Source: Cryptomeria japonica (taxonomy: Eukaryota > Streptophyta > Pinopsida > Cupressales > Cupressaceae). From it: a stretch of 64,000 nucleotides of DNA. Positions within the stretch are counted from its first letter, which is position 1. Each line of letters begins with the position of its first letter. Below are positions 1 to 11,696 of the stretch, one piece after another. Location of the stretch: positions 107,113,254 to 107,177,253 of the forward strand of contig NC_081415.1 of assembly GCF_030272615.1 (NCBI RefSeq). The letters run 5' to 3'. Both the position numbers and the translations under genes were made by a program. The notes under the pieces were generated by a model, which was given only the letters and a program-made list of their open reading frames with translations, was not told where the DNA came from and made no database searches.

Positions 1-141
1 TTTGAAGCAAAAGAAATAAAACTGGTTTATGTGAATACTAAAGAACAACTTGCAGATATTTTCACTAAACCTCTGTCTAAGGAGACTTTTTAATATCTTA
101 GAGAGCAGCTTGGGGTCATACCCCCACCAATAGATACTTAG
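1..141 (+). pseudogene. Copia RNase H C-terminal tail (A1)
   Basis: Frame 1 from base 1 encodes the conserved last segment of copia Pol, including VNTKEQLADIFTKPL, then the LGV-type tail, ending at TAG 139-141. An in-frame TAA at 91-93 interrupts it just before YLREQLGV, so this copy is damaged. The motif is the same one that closes Pol in B1 (to 25555), D (to 11295) and E (to 40648). The gene start is outside the window. RNase H would degrade the RNA strand of the RNA-DNA hybrid during reverse transcription in the virus-like particle. Confidence 0.8.
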
Positions 142-517
142 AGAGTTGATGTCTATCATCAACTGACAGAATTTAAAAAAAGAAATATCCTTACTCTAGC
201 TTTGATGAGGAAGCTACTTCTTAGGGGGAGTAGTTGGTATATTGAAATTGATTGGTATTTTGCATATGAACTTGGTTTTGTTGTAACTTTGGTATTTGAT
301 GTCAAAGGGGGAGTGATATCTATGGAAAAACACATTTGAAAAACACATTATCTTTTGGGGAGAGATTGGTACATAAAAACATAAGGAAACTCATGTTACT
401 CTCAGGGGGAGAGACTGTTACTTTAGGGAGATTGTTGGTTTTTGTATTTGGTATTTCTATTTTGGCACTTTGATGGTTTTTCCATCTTGTGTTGCCATCA
501 ATGCCAAAGGGGGAGAT
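142..517 (+). promoter_or_regulatory. A1 3' UTR with multiple polypurine tracts
   Basis: There is no gene here. G-rich purine tracts recur at about 218-231 (TTAGGGGGAGTAG), 303-317 (TCAAAGGGGGAGTGA), 354-366, 402-415 and finally 506-517, where AAAGGGGGAGATT abuts the LTR start. The last is the expected plus-strand primer. Serial upstream copies are a Sirevirus hallmark. The palindromic 16-mer TTGCCATCAATGCCAA (492-507) overlaps the terminal tract. Confidence 0.75.
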
Positions 518-1567
518 TGTTGGTATTTTGGTATGGTTTTGTCATTGATGTCAACACCTACTAAAACTCTAGCACTTTGGAGATCCAACAACATTCACTG
601 GCAAGCAAGTGACTTTTGCATAGTCACTGGTATGTGGTACACTGGTAGGATATAATGATTACCGACACTTGGAATGGCATGGAAAACACTTGGTAATGTC
701 GAAGACATTGTTTGGACATCTTATCTTGGAGAATTGTTTATTGGCATATTCGTATTTGCATATTTGTGATTATCAGAAAATACGTCCAGGTTATGCACTG
801 ACAGGTTTGTCTTTTCCAGATCAGCACGACATGCTATGGAGATGATTAATTATTGTTGTAAATGTATTAAGCCGACATGTTGAATCAGTTATTGCATCGA
901 ATATCGTACTGTTTGTAAAATGATCTTATTGTAATATCTTGTAGAGTCGACCTACTATAATTGGTCTTAGGTTATGGTATAAATGCAAGGTCTTATTTGT
1001 AAGATTAAATGTGGAATGTGAAAAGGATAAAAGTGAAGGTATATACAAGATTAAGAAGACCTATACATGAAGACATCATTTTAAGGTGAAGCTAGGTTCT
1101 TGTGAAAGCATATCAGAACTACACCGGTACTAAATCCAGCATATGAAGATGCTATTTTGAGCAGTACATTCTTATTGGATTTAACCATCCAATTGTAGTC
1201 AGTGTGACTCCCATTTGTGATTGAGTAGTGAGCTCTATGCACTTGGCCTTTCTGCATGTGCATACCCCATTTATGTACACTTACTATCTGTAGTAGTATC
1301 ATCTAATTATGGGTAAGGTTTCCCACTGTGTTTTTTCCCCTTACAGGGTTTCCACGTACAAATATTAGTGTTATGTGTTGTGGATGACTTTGTCTTTTTG
1401 TTTCATGCATTAATCTTTATTGGTATTGCAATTATCTGTCAAAACTATCCACTGGTATAATAGACTGGTTCACCGGAATTAAGCTCTAAATTGGTTAAGT
1501 TGTTTTTGGTTTAAATTTATTAGACAACTAATTCACCCCCCCCTCTCAGTTACCTCCAGGACCTAAT
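518..1567 (+). repeat. A1 3' LTR (about 1050 bp)
   Basis: It begins TGTTGGTATTTTGG right after the polypurine tract and ends near ACCTAAT, which matches the ACCTACA end of the A2 5' LTR with two changes. Internal signals, in order: the palindrome TTGTCATTGATGTCAA at 539-554, a TATA-like TATAAAT at about 978-984, the TTTTTTCCCC plus TTCCACGT motif near 1330-1358, and a C-run followed by TCTCAGT near 1536-1550. The exact end is uncertain by 1-3 bases because of mutation. Confidence 0.85.
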
Positions 1568-2047
1568 AGTACATTCTTTCTCGGTGGTAGACTAGTCTCA
1601 TGGATGAGGAAGAAGAAGAGTTGTATCTCTCAGTCCATAGTAGAAGCAGAATATGTAGTAGCTTTTATGAACTGCACTCAGACAATTTAGATGAAGCATG
1701 TATTAAGTGGTTTCAAAGTCCCTGTATCTGAACCAGTGAGTATATTATGTGATAAGAGTGGTGCAATTAACATTTCTAAGAATCTGGTATTGGATGCTAG
1801 AACCAAGCACTTCGAGCTCAAGTATCATTTCTTGAGGGATAAAGTTCAGAACAAAGAGATTATATTGGAACATGTTTCCAGTAAGGAGCAGTTAGAGTAC
1901 ATATTCATCAAGCCTCTACCAAAGGCTACATTTACCTATTTAAGAGGTGAACTAGGGGTGTTTCCCCTTCAATATTTGAACTATAGGTATGTGCTCCACA
2001 TCAATCAGGTATTTCTTTGTCAAATATTTTCAGGATTGATGTGTTGA
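1568..2047 (+). pseudogene. Copia RNase H domain fragment (J)
   Basis: Translation gives the copia RNase H block: FFLGGRLVSW, SIVEAEYV, INISKNLV and the closing KPLPKATFTYLRGELGV. The open stretch 1691-2047 covers the second half. A TAG at about 1689 (TI*MKHV) replaces the Trp seen in E (TIWMKHV). Usual catalytic-region residues such as the CDS/CDK loop are recognisable, but the domain lacks its start because A1 is inserted there. It is non-functional as it stands. The same region in E (40229-40648) gives the intact family order. Confidence 0.8.
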
Positions 2048-2234
2048 AGGATGTTACTCTTGAGGGGGAGCAACACAGTGAAACATGGATGTTTTTGTCT
2101 CCACTTTGGCATTGTTGTCAAAGGGGGGGAGAAGATGTGAAGTAGAGAAGATATCTACAGTATTGAAGACATATGATATGGAAGAAGATGTAGAGATATC
2201 TTTGTATATTGCCATCAATGCCAAAGGGGGATAT
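2048..2234 (+). promoter_or_regulatory. J 3' UTR and polypurine tracts
   Basis: G-rich tracts follow TTGAGGGGGAGCAAC (about 2067) and TTGTCAAAGGGGGGAGAAG (about 2115-2134). The terminal tract is at 2221-2231 (CCAAAGGGGGA). The palindrome TTGCCATCAATGCCAA occupies 2209-2224. The final tract reads GGGGGATATTG rather than the GGGGGAGATTG seen elsewhere, a single-base change. Confidence 0.7.
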
Positions 2235-3681
2235 TGTTGGCATATGTGCAAAGTTTGATGACATGATGATAATGTATGTTGTCATTGATGTCAATATGTT
2301 GAAGTGTGAACTAGTATAATGATATGAACTAGTATATGTAGAAAGTGAAATGGTATGGTGGAATGTGAACCAGTATATGCAAAGTTTGCATGGTGGTTTC
2401 ATTTGATATGACTATTGGTTGGTAGTCTCAGCTTCAAGGTTTCCGGTTGATGCATTTCAAGTCTGTGTGATTCAACCGATGATATTCTGTGATGAGTTAG
2501 CATTGAAATGAAGATCGAATTGTGTTGCCATGTCATCTTTATGCATGTGAATAATCTACTTTAGGATGTTGCATGAAGGAGTTGACTCTATCCACCTCGA
2601 GAATGTGCGAAATCTCAGTAAACGGTGGAGAGCGAGTGATGGGTTATCAGCTTCCAAAATCGATGAAGAACAGACGATGCGGAACATCTTGAGATCTATT
2701 CAAGAGTGTTTTACCCTATGCAATGTGATTGAATGGTCAGGATTGGACCGACTATATTGTTAGCCTAAGATGTTTAGGGTTTAGGTTTTATGCCACTAAC
2801 CTATCTTTTACCTATAAGGTCGATGAGGTTTTTCATTTGAAGTTATTGGCAAATGTTGTGTGTGTGTATCTAAGTGAAGAGATACTTGATTCTTGCTAGA
2901 CCAGAGAAGTGTGTAGATACCTGCAGAGTGTGATTGCAGAAGTAAAGGAACTAAAGTGGATCTGCATTGGCATTGAGTGTTGTTATCAAATTAGTGTATT
3001 ACCTGTTGACTTCTAACCATTTCAGTAGTTGGAAAATCCCTTAACCGGGTAGCCTTAATAGGCTTTTTGTAAATCCTTTAAAAGGGTAACCCAAAATCAT
3101 TGAGTTCTTAAAATCCTCTAACAAGGTAACCTTTAATGGGGTTTTAACCTTTAATCGGGTATTTAGCCATCCCTTAACCGTGTGTTCCCTAGTAGGATTG
3201 GTTCCTAGCAGAACCTATTGTAAAATCTTTAATAGCACTAGGCTCCTAATAGAGTGAACTTCAGAAGATTTTAGGAACAACTTGTGGGTATTCATCCCCA
3301 CCGTGGTTTTTCCCAGTTGGGTTTCCATGTGAAAAATGACTGGGTTATGTGTGATGCTTTTTTATGTGATGCTTTAGTGTTTTCTGTTAAGCAGTAATGG
3401 AAGCTATTCCAATGGTCATAAGTTTTTCTGATATTAATTGCTTAAGCATATGTGTGAAGTTGATATGAGTTATTAGGTTTGGAGATGATCTAGATGTTAT
3501 CGGTTTATGTCTATTATAGTCATACTGTATTTTATCGGTATTGCCTTGCTATAGATCAGTGATATTGTTTACCAGTTTGTGCAGTCTTTGTAGTTTAAGT
3601 TGTTGAAGAATTTTTTGTCCATACCAATTCACCCCTCATCTCAGTATCTGTTGAGTATTTACTGTTCATCACTATTCATCA
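2235..3681 (+). repeat. J 3' LTR (1447 bp, E family)
   Basis: It begins TGTTGGCATATGTGCAAAG and ends ATTCATCA, matching both LTRs of E. It contains the palindrome TTGTCATTGATGTCAA (2279-2294), a TATA-like CCTATAAGG (about 2812), a stretch of short CC...GG inverted modules (about 3025-3260), GTGGTTTTTCCC with TTGGGTTTCCATGT (about 3302-3332) and a CACCCCTCATCTCAG motif near 3628. The short open frames inside it are not genes. Confidence 0.85.
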
Positions 3682-4305
3682 TTGTTTCCCATGGAGGAAC
3701 CTTTGAATGCTAGAATCTGTTTGGTGGATGGAAGGAAATTCCTTGATGGAATGAGACATGAGAATGTGTGTTTTTCCTTAGTTCATAAGAAGATTGAGAA
3801 CCTAGAGCATGAATAAGAACAACCGGAAGAGATAAAAGATTTGCTGACAGAGTATGAAGACATCATTTCAGATAATGTGCCCGATGGATTACCACTAGTG
3901 AGAAGTATCAGTCATTGCATGGACCTGGTTCCCAGAGCTAGTTTGCCTAACAAAGCTACACACCAGATGACATTGGAAGAGAATGAAGAGTTGAATAGAC
4001 TAGTGTAGTAGCTATTGAAGAAAAGTTTGATCAGAGAAAGTTTGAGTCCTTATGCATTACCAATAGTATTAGCACCTAAGAAGAATGGAGAATGTAGAAT
4101 ATGTACCAATTCCAGAGCAATAAACAAGATCATAGTAAAATACTAGTTTCCTTTTCCTAGGATGGATGACATAATGGACTATTTGAGTAGAGAAAAATAC
4201 TTTATAAAGATAGAAATGAAGAGTGGATATCATTAGATTAGGATTAGAGAAGGAGATGAGTGGAAGATAGCATTCAAGACAAATGAAGGACTGTATGAAT
4301 GGTTA
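3682..4305 (+). pseudogene. Ty3/gypsy pol fragment (element G, RT N-terminal half)
   Basis: Reading frame 1 from the ATG at 3691 gives a chromovirus-like Pol segment. It has the linker before RT (RPE/EEIKDLLTEYEDI-type), then LLKKSLIRESLSPYALPIVL, the PKKNGECRICTNSRAINKI block, and the D-containing palm start KIEMKSGYHxIRI, ending at GLYEWL where F is inserted. In-frame stops at about 3811, 4006, 4144 and 4234 show decay. The reading resumes right of F at 49304 with CFGLTN. RT would copy element RNA to DNA. The lineage call (Tekay/Del-like chromovirus) is from motif memory only. Confidence 0.75.
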
Positions 4306-5567
4306 TGTAGCATCATAAAATTGTGACCTTGCAATTTTTAACTACATTTGGGTCTTCATATTGGTGAAACAAATCCCTAAGCCTGATCAAAGACCCAAGA
4401 CATGCTCAGATTGCATGAAGTCTCCACTTTCTCACATCCTGCATTGCCTAAACCCTTCTTTCTATCCTAGATAAGCATAGAATAGGGGTATGGCTCCCCT
4501 GTCCCTCTAGGACAATGGCGTGGCACCCCTATCCTCCTAGGAAAGGGGTGTGGCACCCTTTTCCTTGCCCTATTTTGGGCCCCAGCCATTCAAACTTTGC
4601 ATTAGGCTTTGCATTTTTGGAAGTGGAAAAAGTTTCCCTATTTCAGCCTATGACAAAAAATTAGTCAATTAACCATGATTGATGAGTATATAAGATGCAT
4701 TCTTCTCTCCTATCTGCATAGGTGAATAAGTCAATAAGCAGATAATTTCAATAAGCACACATGACATCAAAATTGCAATCCTTAGAGAAATCAAACATTC
4801 AAGAATTCCTTTCAAGAATTGAGCATTATCAAGTCTCCTTTCAAAGCTAGGTGTTGCATTAAAGTCAAGGATTCAACCATTGAATAGGATATCTCTTGTG
4901 ACATACAATTCTACATACCCCTTTCAAACAACTCTATCAACATTTCAATTGCATCCTCTCTTGAGGTGAATTCTATTTCAGTCTTTAATTTACATTTACT
5001 TGCAAGTACTACTTTTCATCATTTGGTTAATTCCAAAACTAGGGTTTGACCTAAAGGCAAACCCCTAATCCCAACCTCTTTTCCTCTCTTTTCTGTGTGT
5101 AGGTTGTAGGTGCACAGCTATATTTGTAGATTTAGACTTCATTTTGAGAGGCAAAAAAACCCTTTTCTGGGTGCAGATGCATATGGTCCCAACAAATTTC
5201 ACTTAAATTTGTAGGGGAGCTTTGTATCAACATTTTACTGTTGATTCCAGGTGTAGATCTTTAGCACACATTACTATCTCAAGTTATAGTCATTTCTCTG
5301 TCTCTTTTACTTTTATTCTTAAATCGCATAATTCAACCTTTTACATTCTAAAAGAGGGGTTACTTTTACTTTCCATATCCATTGTCAATTCACTTAGCAT
5401 TCAATCTCTTCCTATTGAGATTTAATCTAGTGAATTTCCCCCCCTCTTTTAATGTAATGTGCATGAAAAGGTTAAGGAGAATCTTTTGTGAAACTTTCAC
5501 TCCTTCTCTTGAGGAGAGAAAATATTTCCTCTTGATTTCTTCATCACCCTCTTTCACCACCATTATA
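4306..5567 (+). repeat. F 5' LTR (1262 bp)
   Basis: It aligns by eye with 48031-49298 along its whole length. It includes a GC-richer triple repeat of a unit like GGCGTGGCACCCCTATCC (about 4480-4565), a TATA-like GTATATAAGATGCATTC (about 4686), and a decayed copy of the GGAC...GTCC inverted module near 5170-5195. It ends CACCACCATTATA before the leader. Confidence 0.85.
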
Positions 5568-5897
5568 TTTTTGTGAACTTGACATCTTACATTCTTGACA
5601 ATAAAAGTCATTTGATATTTTTCATTTACATGTTTAAACTTCTTAAAAATTTACAAAACTTAGTGGTTAATTCAATCAAAACCCTAGTTTAATAAAAAAG
5701 GAATTGAAATTGTGTCTTGTAGAGATTGCTATCTATTATTTTAGATCTGAAAAATTGCATTGATTGTCAAATTCAATTTCATCATTGTCTTGTTCAATTT
5801 GTAAATTCAAAATTACAAAATTAAGTGGTTAGTTGTCAAAACCCTAATTTTCAAAAATCAACTTGAACTTGTGCAAAAATTGAATTCACATTTAATT
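5568..5897 (+). other. F leader, left part
   Basis: This is the untranslated sequence between the F 5' LTR and the D insertion; it is AT-rich with no coding signal. A primer-binding site should start at about 5568 (TTTTTGTGAACTTGACATC), but I cannot assign a tRNA. Bases 5893-5897 (TAATT) are the left target duplicate of D. Confidence 0.6.
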
Positions 5898-7116
5898 TGT
5901 TGGCCATTTGGTGGAATTGATTATGTGTTGCATTGATTTTTTGTCATTGATACCAACACTAGTTGTTTGGATGCTTTATCGGCACCCTTTTGGTGCCGGT
6001 AGGATGAGTGGTTTTCTGGTTGGTTTGGATCTGGCATGATCCGGTAAGCTTTGGTATGATTTTGTTATGGAATTATCTTATTCATGATACTTATATTCAT
6101 AACCAATCAGTTGGTTTTGGTCTAGTGATTAGATACTATCATATTTTCTTAGAAGCTTGTCTTATGGTTTGAGTGAGGGTTTCACCAGCAAAGCTTTTGA
6201 TGAAGATATTTGATGACATGCATAAGTGGTGTTGGTGCATCTTCTAGTGGAGTTTCTGGATACCGATGTTGATCATGTTTGAGACTTGGTGAATGGAGAT
6301 GATTGTTGTAGTGTGTGGACCTATACTGGGTCTCGGTTGATCTAGGTTATGGACCAGCTTTAATGTAACATGTGGGTTACACCTTGCGATGTGTTTCTGG
6401 GATGTCTTATGTGTTGGATATTATTTGTTTGGTCTACGGCCGACATGTAATGTAATTATGTAATTGGTTTATTATCTTGTGGCCGACCTGATTGTTTATG
6501 GTCGAGGGTTTGTATAAATAGATATAAGATCTCAATATAGATCATAATATATGGTACAAATCAAGGGACATGGATATTTAATGTGCGAATAATGTAATAT
6601 CATTCAGACAGAGGATTTGGTCGATCATTGGAGATCGAATTGGGTTTATGTAAGAGGATTTAGTCCTTTGATATTGAGCTTAATTGGAACTGTACTCGAG
6701 CATAGGAGATTCTATCTTTTGCAGTTCAACACTTCTTTGGATTGTAGTCTGGATTTCTATGTAGTTAGTGAGGCTCCTTTTGTGATGAGCAGTGTGCTCT
6801 AGGCTATTGGCCTTCCTACAAGTGCAGGCCCCTCAATTGTACTTCGCATACTTACTGCAAAATTATTTTATGATAGTGGGTAGGCTTCCCACCATGGTTT
6901 TTCCCTTTACCAAGTTTTCCACGTATAAATCTTGGTGTCATGTGGATGGTATTTATTCTGTGATTATTATTTATACTTAATTGGTTTAACTACTATTCTG
7001 GTATTACTGTTTTGGGCTCTGGTATTAAAGTTTTAATTGCTAATGATTCTGGTAATTTGTGACAACTGATTCACCGCCCCTCTCAGTTGTCTTTCAATTA
7101 TTTGAATTGTCTAAAA
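5898..7116 (+). repeat. D 5' LTR (1219 bp)
   Basis: It starts TGTTGGCCATTTGG after TSD TAATT and ends near GTCTAAAA, where the 3' copy has GTCTGACA. The palindrome near the start is TTGTCATTGATACCAA (5941-5956). The TATA box TATAAATA is at 6513-6520. GTGGTTTTTCCC with TTTTCCACGT lies at about 6893-6925 and the C-run/TCTCAGT motif at about 7072-7088. Confidence 0.9.
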
Positions 7117-7118
7117 GT

Positions 7119-7130
7119 TGGTATCAGAGC
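7119..7130 (+). promoter_or_regulatory. D primer-binding site
   Basis: TGGTATCAGAGC, the exact complement of the 3' end of plant initiator-Met tRNA, lies three bases after the 5' LTR end. It primes minus-strand DNA synthesis. Confidence 0.9.
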
Positions 7131-7174
7131 TTTGGTCCTCTTTGGAGAAAGCCTATCTTCTTGAGGAAGATCCT

Positions 7175-8645
7175 ATGGTGACTAATAGCTCAGGTTCATC
7201 CAGTTCATTTGAAGCTATCTTTTGGAGAGATATTCCTAGGCTTGATGGAATAAATTACATAGTATGGAAGATTTAGATGGAGACTCATCTAAGATGTCTT
7301 GGCAAGGATATTTGGGAGATCACATAGAATTGTGTCACACCTTATATTTTTCCATCTGGCAATCCTCCTCTAACAAACCTAGATCTGGAGCTTGAGAATG
7401 ATTGTAGAGAAAGAGAAGCCCTCTTGTGTGCACTTTCTAATCAACAAATAATGGGATTAACCAATAAATCATCTGAAAAGGATATATGGGATAAGTTGGA
7501 GACTCTTAATGAACATGACAAATATTGTTAAACTTGATGGTTATTGGGTGAGATATGAAAACTAGAAGATGGAAGAAGATGAAAGGATTACTACATTCAT
7601 GGAAAGGGTAAATGAAATTGTTACAGGAATTCAATGTTGTGGTGGAACTCTGAGCAAAGATGAAATTATTCTTAAAGTTCTGAGAGCCCTACCACCGACT
7701 TACAAGATGAAGGATACTGCTATTAATGATTTGAGAATAATGGCTAATACATCTATCAATAGAGATAGCTTGGTTAGGAAACTATCTGCTTTTAAGCTTG
7801 AATAATTTGGACCTCCTGGAGCTGTAAAGACTGAACCTTCTTTTCATGCATCTACATCTACAATCAGTAAGAAAGATTGGAAAGCTTTATATGCAAAGGA
7901 ATTGGAAGATTCGAAGGGAGAAGATGATGATTTTGAGAAACTTGAAGCACTATTTGCTAGAAGAGTACCTAAAGGACTGATAGGAAGTAAGTATGAAGGA
8001 AAAGTACCCTTTAAATGTTTTGCATGTAATAAGATTGGTCATTTTTCATCTAGATGTCTTGAAAGGAATTCAAGATTTGAAGAAAGAGTTATAATATCTT
8101 TTAAGCCTAACCTTGGATATCAGAACAAGTATAAGTATAGGAAAAAACTAGACAAATCATACTACATAGCAGATGAGGAAGACATTACTGATTTTGATGA
8201 TGAACTGATAGAAGACTCTACTAGTGGTTCTAACAATAGGAAGGAATGGGTGTTCCTAGCTATCAAGGAAGATGATTCAACACTAGAAGAGAATGTACCT
8301 GAAGAGAAGGCACTTGTTGTTAAAATTGAAGACAAGAATGAATGCGTAATTGATAGTGGTTGTTGACATCATATGACTAGAGATAAAGGGAATTTTCTAT
8401 CTTTGCAAGAATTTTATGGTGGTCTAGTTAGATTTGGAGATGAAAAAACATGTATGATCAAAGGAAAAGGAACTATATCATTGGATGGTAAGAACAATAC
8501 TGACAATGTTTATTATGTTGAAGGTTTAATGCATAATATTTTGAGTGTAGGACAATTACTAGATAAGCGATTTCAATTACAATTCAAGGAAGGAAAATGC
8601 AAGATCATTAAGAGATCTAGTTTGGACATTGCAACCTGTACATAG
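7175..8645 (+). pseudogene. Copia Gag-protease region (D)
   Basis: The ATG at 7175 opens a frame with IPRLDGINY and ETHLRCLGKDIWE, the N-terminal Gag block also seen in A2. The main Gag stretch is 7569-7805 and the knuckle stretch 7902-8366. The zinc knuckle CFACNKIGHFSSRC (about 8016-8058) is an intact CCHC. The retropepsin active site reads CVIDSGC (about 8345-8363) and is followed by a TGA in place of the next residue, then HHMTRDKG. The pre-integrase motif (VYYVEGLMHNILSVGQL) follows near 8506-8560. At least five in-frame stops break the frame. Gag packages RNA; the protease cuts the polyprotein. Confidence 0.85.
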
Positions 8646-9560
8646 ACAAAAGGTAATAAATTTCATTTGAACTCCAGTGAGAAGACATGTTTGATTACAC
8701 AAATTGATGAGTTGGCTATGTCATAAAAGGTTGTGTCATGTGAATTTTGATTGCATTGTAAATATCAGTTCAACTAAGGCAGTTAGGGATATACCTAAGA
8801 TTATGAAGCCCTATAATCTGGTACGTAAAGAATGCCAAATTGGTAAATAGGTCAGAACATCTTTTAGGAGTATACAAGACAAATCTAATGATGTTCTTCA
8901 TCTTATTCATATTGATTTGTGGAGCCCTGCTAGAGTTAAAAGTTTTCAAGGTGATAGATATTTCATGCTAATCATGGTGGAGAATTGAAGATTAAATGTT
9001 TGAGGTCAGATCATGGTGGAGAATTCACATCCAGTGAGTTTAATAATTTTTGTGAGAAGCATGGTATAAGGAGACAATTTTCTACTCCTTGGACACCTCA
9101 ACAGAATGGAGTTGTGGAAAAGAAGAGAACTATCTTGGATCCTAGTAGAATAATGATGGTGGAAGCTAGTCTACCTCATATCTACTGGAGAGAAGCAGTG
9201 AGCACAATGGTTTATACATTCAATAAAGTGCATATGAAAGGAGAAACTGGTAAGACACCTTATGAATTATGGTTTGGAAATACACCTAGAGTTAATTATT
9301 TTAGAACCTTTGGTAGTAAATGTTATATTAGGAGAAATGATATCATTGGAAAATTTGATCCTGGATGTGATGAAGGCATATTTCTTGGTTATTATAATGA
9401 AAGCAAGGCATATAGATGTTATAACAAGAGATTGCAAAGAATTGTGGAGAGTGCTAATGTAAAAGTGGATGAGATGGATAGAAGTCAAATCAAAGTTTAT
9501 GAGAAGGAACCATCAGTGGAAATGATTATATTTGAACCGGTAGCACTTTTACTAGAATAA
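8646..9560 (+). pseudogene. Copia integrase (D), with internal deletion
   Basis: The first part (8646-8984) is riddled with stops but keeps the GAG-pre-integrase layout and the first-Asp context HIDLWSPA near 8908-8931. Between YFMLI and KIKCLRSDHGGEF about 90-100 bp present in B1, B2 and E are missing, so the stretch between the first and second catalytic Asp is deleted. The second Asp (RSDHGGEF, about 9004) and the Glu region (TPWTPQQNGVVEKKRT, about 9090-9130) are present in the open stretch 8985-9560. Integrase joins element DNA to the host chromosome; this copy cannot fold normally. Confidence 0.8.
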
Positions 9561-11295
9561 AGTGTTGAACTAGTTACTCTGGTAGTATAAAAAAATTCTA
9601 CAGTAAATGAAGAACCAGGAAGAGGAACAGAGAGTCAGAGGACTCCTAGGTATGTGAGATTGAATCATTTAGAAGACCAGATCATTGGGGATAAGAACAA
9701 TGGAGTAATGACAAGAAGAAGACTGGAAACTAATGAGGTATGCTTAATTTCACAAGTTGAACTGGTATCAGTAAATGAGGCATGTAAAGATGAATATTGG
9801 TTGAAAGCCATGGAAGAAGAATTAGATCAGATTGAGAAAAATAACACATGAACTTTGGTTCCCTGGCCTAAAAATAAAAATGTTATTGGAGCTAAATGGG
9901 TTTTTAGGAATAAATTGAATGAAGATGGTCGAGTTATATGAAATAAGTCTAGATTGGTTTGTAAAGAATATTCTTAGAAGGAAGGAATTGATTATGGAGA
10001 GACTTTTGCACCTGTAGCTAGGATTGAAGTTGTAAGATTATTTCTTCCCTATGCTACTTATAAACACTACAAGGTTTATCAAATGGATGTTAAGAATGTA
10101 TTTTTTAATGAGAATCTTGATGAGGAAGTTTATATTGAGCAATATAATGGTTTTTCACTATCAGATGATACAAACATGGTTTGCAGGTTAAGGAAAGCTT
10201 TATATGGATTGAAACAAGCACCTAGAGCTTGGTATGCAAGGTTGGATAAATATCTTTTTAAGCTTGGTTATACTAAGGGTAATGCTAACAGTAATTTATA
10301 TTATAAAATAATTGATGATGATATACTGATTATTGAAGTATTTGTTGATGACATTATGTTTGGAGGTGAATATAAGTTGTGCATAGAATTTTCTAAGAAT
10401 ATGGAGAAAGAATTTAAAATGTTTATGATTGGTGAGATGAAATTTTTATTAGGTTTGCAAATTACTCAAATTGACAAAGGTATTTTCATCTATCAAACTA
10501 AGTATGCTAAGGAATTTTTGAATAAATTTGGTATGGGAGACTCTAAACAAGTAAGTCCTCCTATGGTTACAAGTGAGATATTGACAAGGAAAGATGCTTC
10601 TGCATCGGTAAATCCTACCAGATACAAATCTATGATTAGAGGTCTTCTTTGTTTGACTTAGACTAGGCCTAACATAATGAATGTTGTGTGTATTATTTCA
10701 AGATTTCAGAGTGATCCTAGAGAGAATCATGAGAGTGCGATGAAAAGGATTTTTAGATACTTGCAAGGTACATCAAAATATGGTTTGTGGTACCCTAAGA
10801 AAGATAAATTTATTTTATGTGCATATATAGATGTTGATTGTGCTGGAGATGTTGATGACCTAGAAAAGTACTTTCGGTGGAGATTTCTTTCTTGGAAAGA
10901 AGTTGGTTTCATGGATTAGAAAAAAACAATCATGTACTTCTGTATCTATTGTTGAAGCTGAGTATGTTGTTGTTGTTGCTAACTGTACACAAGTTCTATG
11001 GATGAAGAAAATGTTGAATGATATAAAGATGGATTGTAATGCACAGGTAGTTATTCATTATGATAACTTTGCTGCTATTGATATATCAAAGAATCTGGTA
11101 TTTCATTCTAAGACAAATCACATATCTATCAAGTACAACTTTTTTAAGGAAAAGCTGGAAGCAAATTAAGTTAGACTGGTTTATGTGAACACTAAAGAAT
11201 AGATTGTCGATATTTTCACTAAACCTTTTCCTAAAGAATCATTTGAGTACTTCAGAGACAGATTGGGATTATTTGCCCCTCCAGTAGAGACTTGA
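9561..11295 (+). pseudogene. Copia reverse transcriptase-RNase H (D)
   Basis: RT motifs run from AMEEELDQIEKN (about 9807) through KWVFRNKLNEDG, YQMDVKNVFFNENLDEEVYIEQ (10078-10143), ALYGLKQAPRAWYARLDKYL (about 10200-10255) and the catalytic FVDDIMFGG (about 10341). RNase H follows with YIDVDCAGDVDD (about 10826), SIVEAEYV and IDISKNLVFHSKT. The frame changes between 10919 and 10903 (overlapping open stretches), and stops occur at about 9849, 9940, 9975, 10659 and 11167. The final codon is TGA 11293-11295. Confidence 0.85.
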
Positions 11296-11696
11296 TTGAT
11301 GCAGTTTGGCACTAGTCCGGTATGCATTACTAGAGATACTATTCATTCCAACACTGATATGGGGATGCTACTTCTCAGGAGGAGTAGTCAGCTTTGTGAT
11401 TCAGTAATTTATGTTTTTCCTTTGATATTTATGTTAGATTTCAGACATTTATGTCAAAGGGGAGAGATATTGATTTGAAAAATAAAAAATTAAGGAGTTG
11501 TATACATTAGGGCGAGAGATATATGTATATTTCAGATATTTACAAAGATATCATTCACAGGGGAGTTTTGTCTTTATTTCAAAATTATATGTGGGATATT
11601 GTTGGCTATCTTCCATTGGGAGAGACTTGTTTGACATTTCTTCATACTTAGAGTTTTTTCACATCTAGTGTTGCCATAATTGCCAAAGGGGGAGAT
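11296..11696 (+). promoter_or_regulatory. D 3' UTR and polypurine tracts
   Basis: This is non-coding. Purine tracts occur near 11374 (CTTCTCAGGAGGAGTAG), 11453-11468 (TCAAAGGGGAGAGATA) and the terminal CCAAAGGGGGAGATT at 11683-11696. A variant of the palindrome (TTGCCATAATTGCCAA) precedes the last tract at about 11671-11686. Confidence 0.7.

Larger units (their letters stand above)
1..1567 (+). mobile_element. Copia element A1, 3' part only (inserted in J)
   Basis: This is the right-hand end of a Sirevirus-like copia element whose body lies left of the window. It holds the tail of the RNase H region, a 3' UTR with several polypurine tracts, and a complete 3' LTR. The same LTR family returns as the 5' LTR of A2 at 61507. 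The copia RNase H reading of element J resumes immediately right of the LTR, so A1 was inserted into J. The probable right-hand target duplicate is AGTAC at 1568-1572; the left one is outside the window. Confidence 0.85.
1568..3681 (+). mobile_element. Copia element J, 3' part (E family)
   Basis: The segment starts inside RNase H, where A1 interrupts it, and ends with a complete 3' LTR. Base order closely parallels element E from about 40229 to 42395, so J and E are one family. Gypsy G coding sequence begins directly right of the LTR end, so J appears to lie inside G. Its left part is outside the window, so its TSD cannot be checked. Confidence 0.8.

Noticed and set aside
470-655. Small plus-strand open frame over the PPT and LTR start of A1
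   Set aside because: It covers noncoding priming signals and recurs only because the LTR recurs (61507 onward).
7119-7130. PBS sequences as possible tRNA genes
   Set aside because: Only 12 bases match the tRNA 3' end; no cloverleaf sequence surrounds them.
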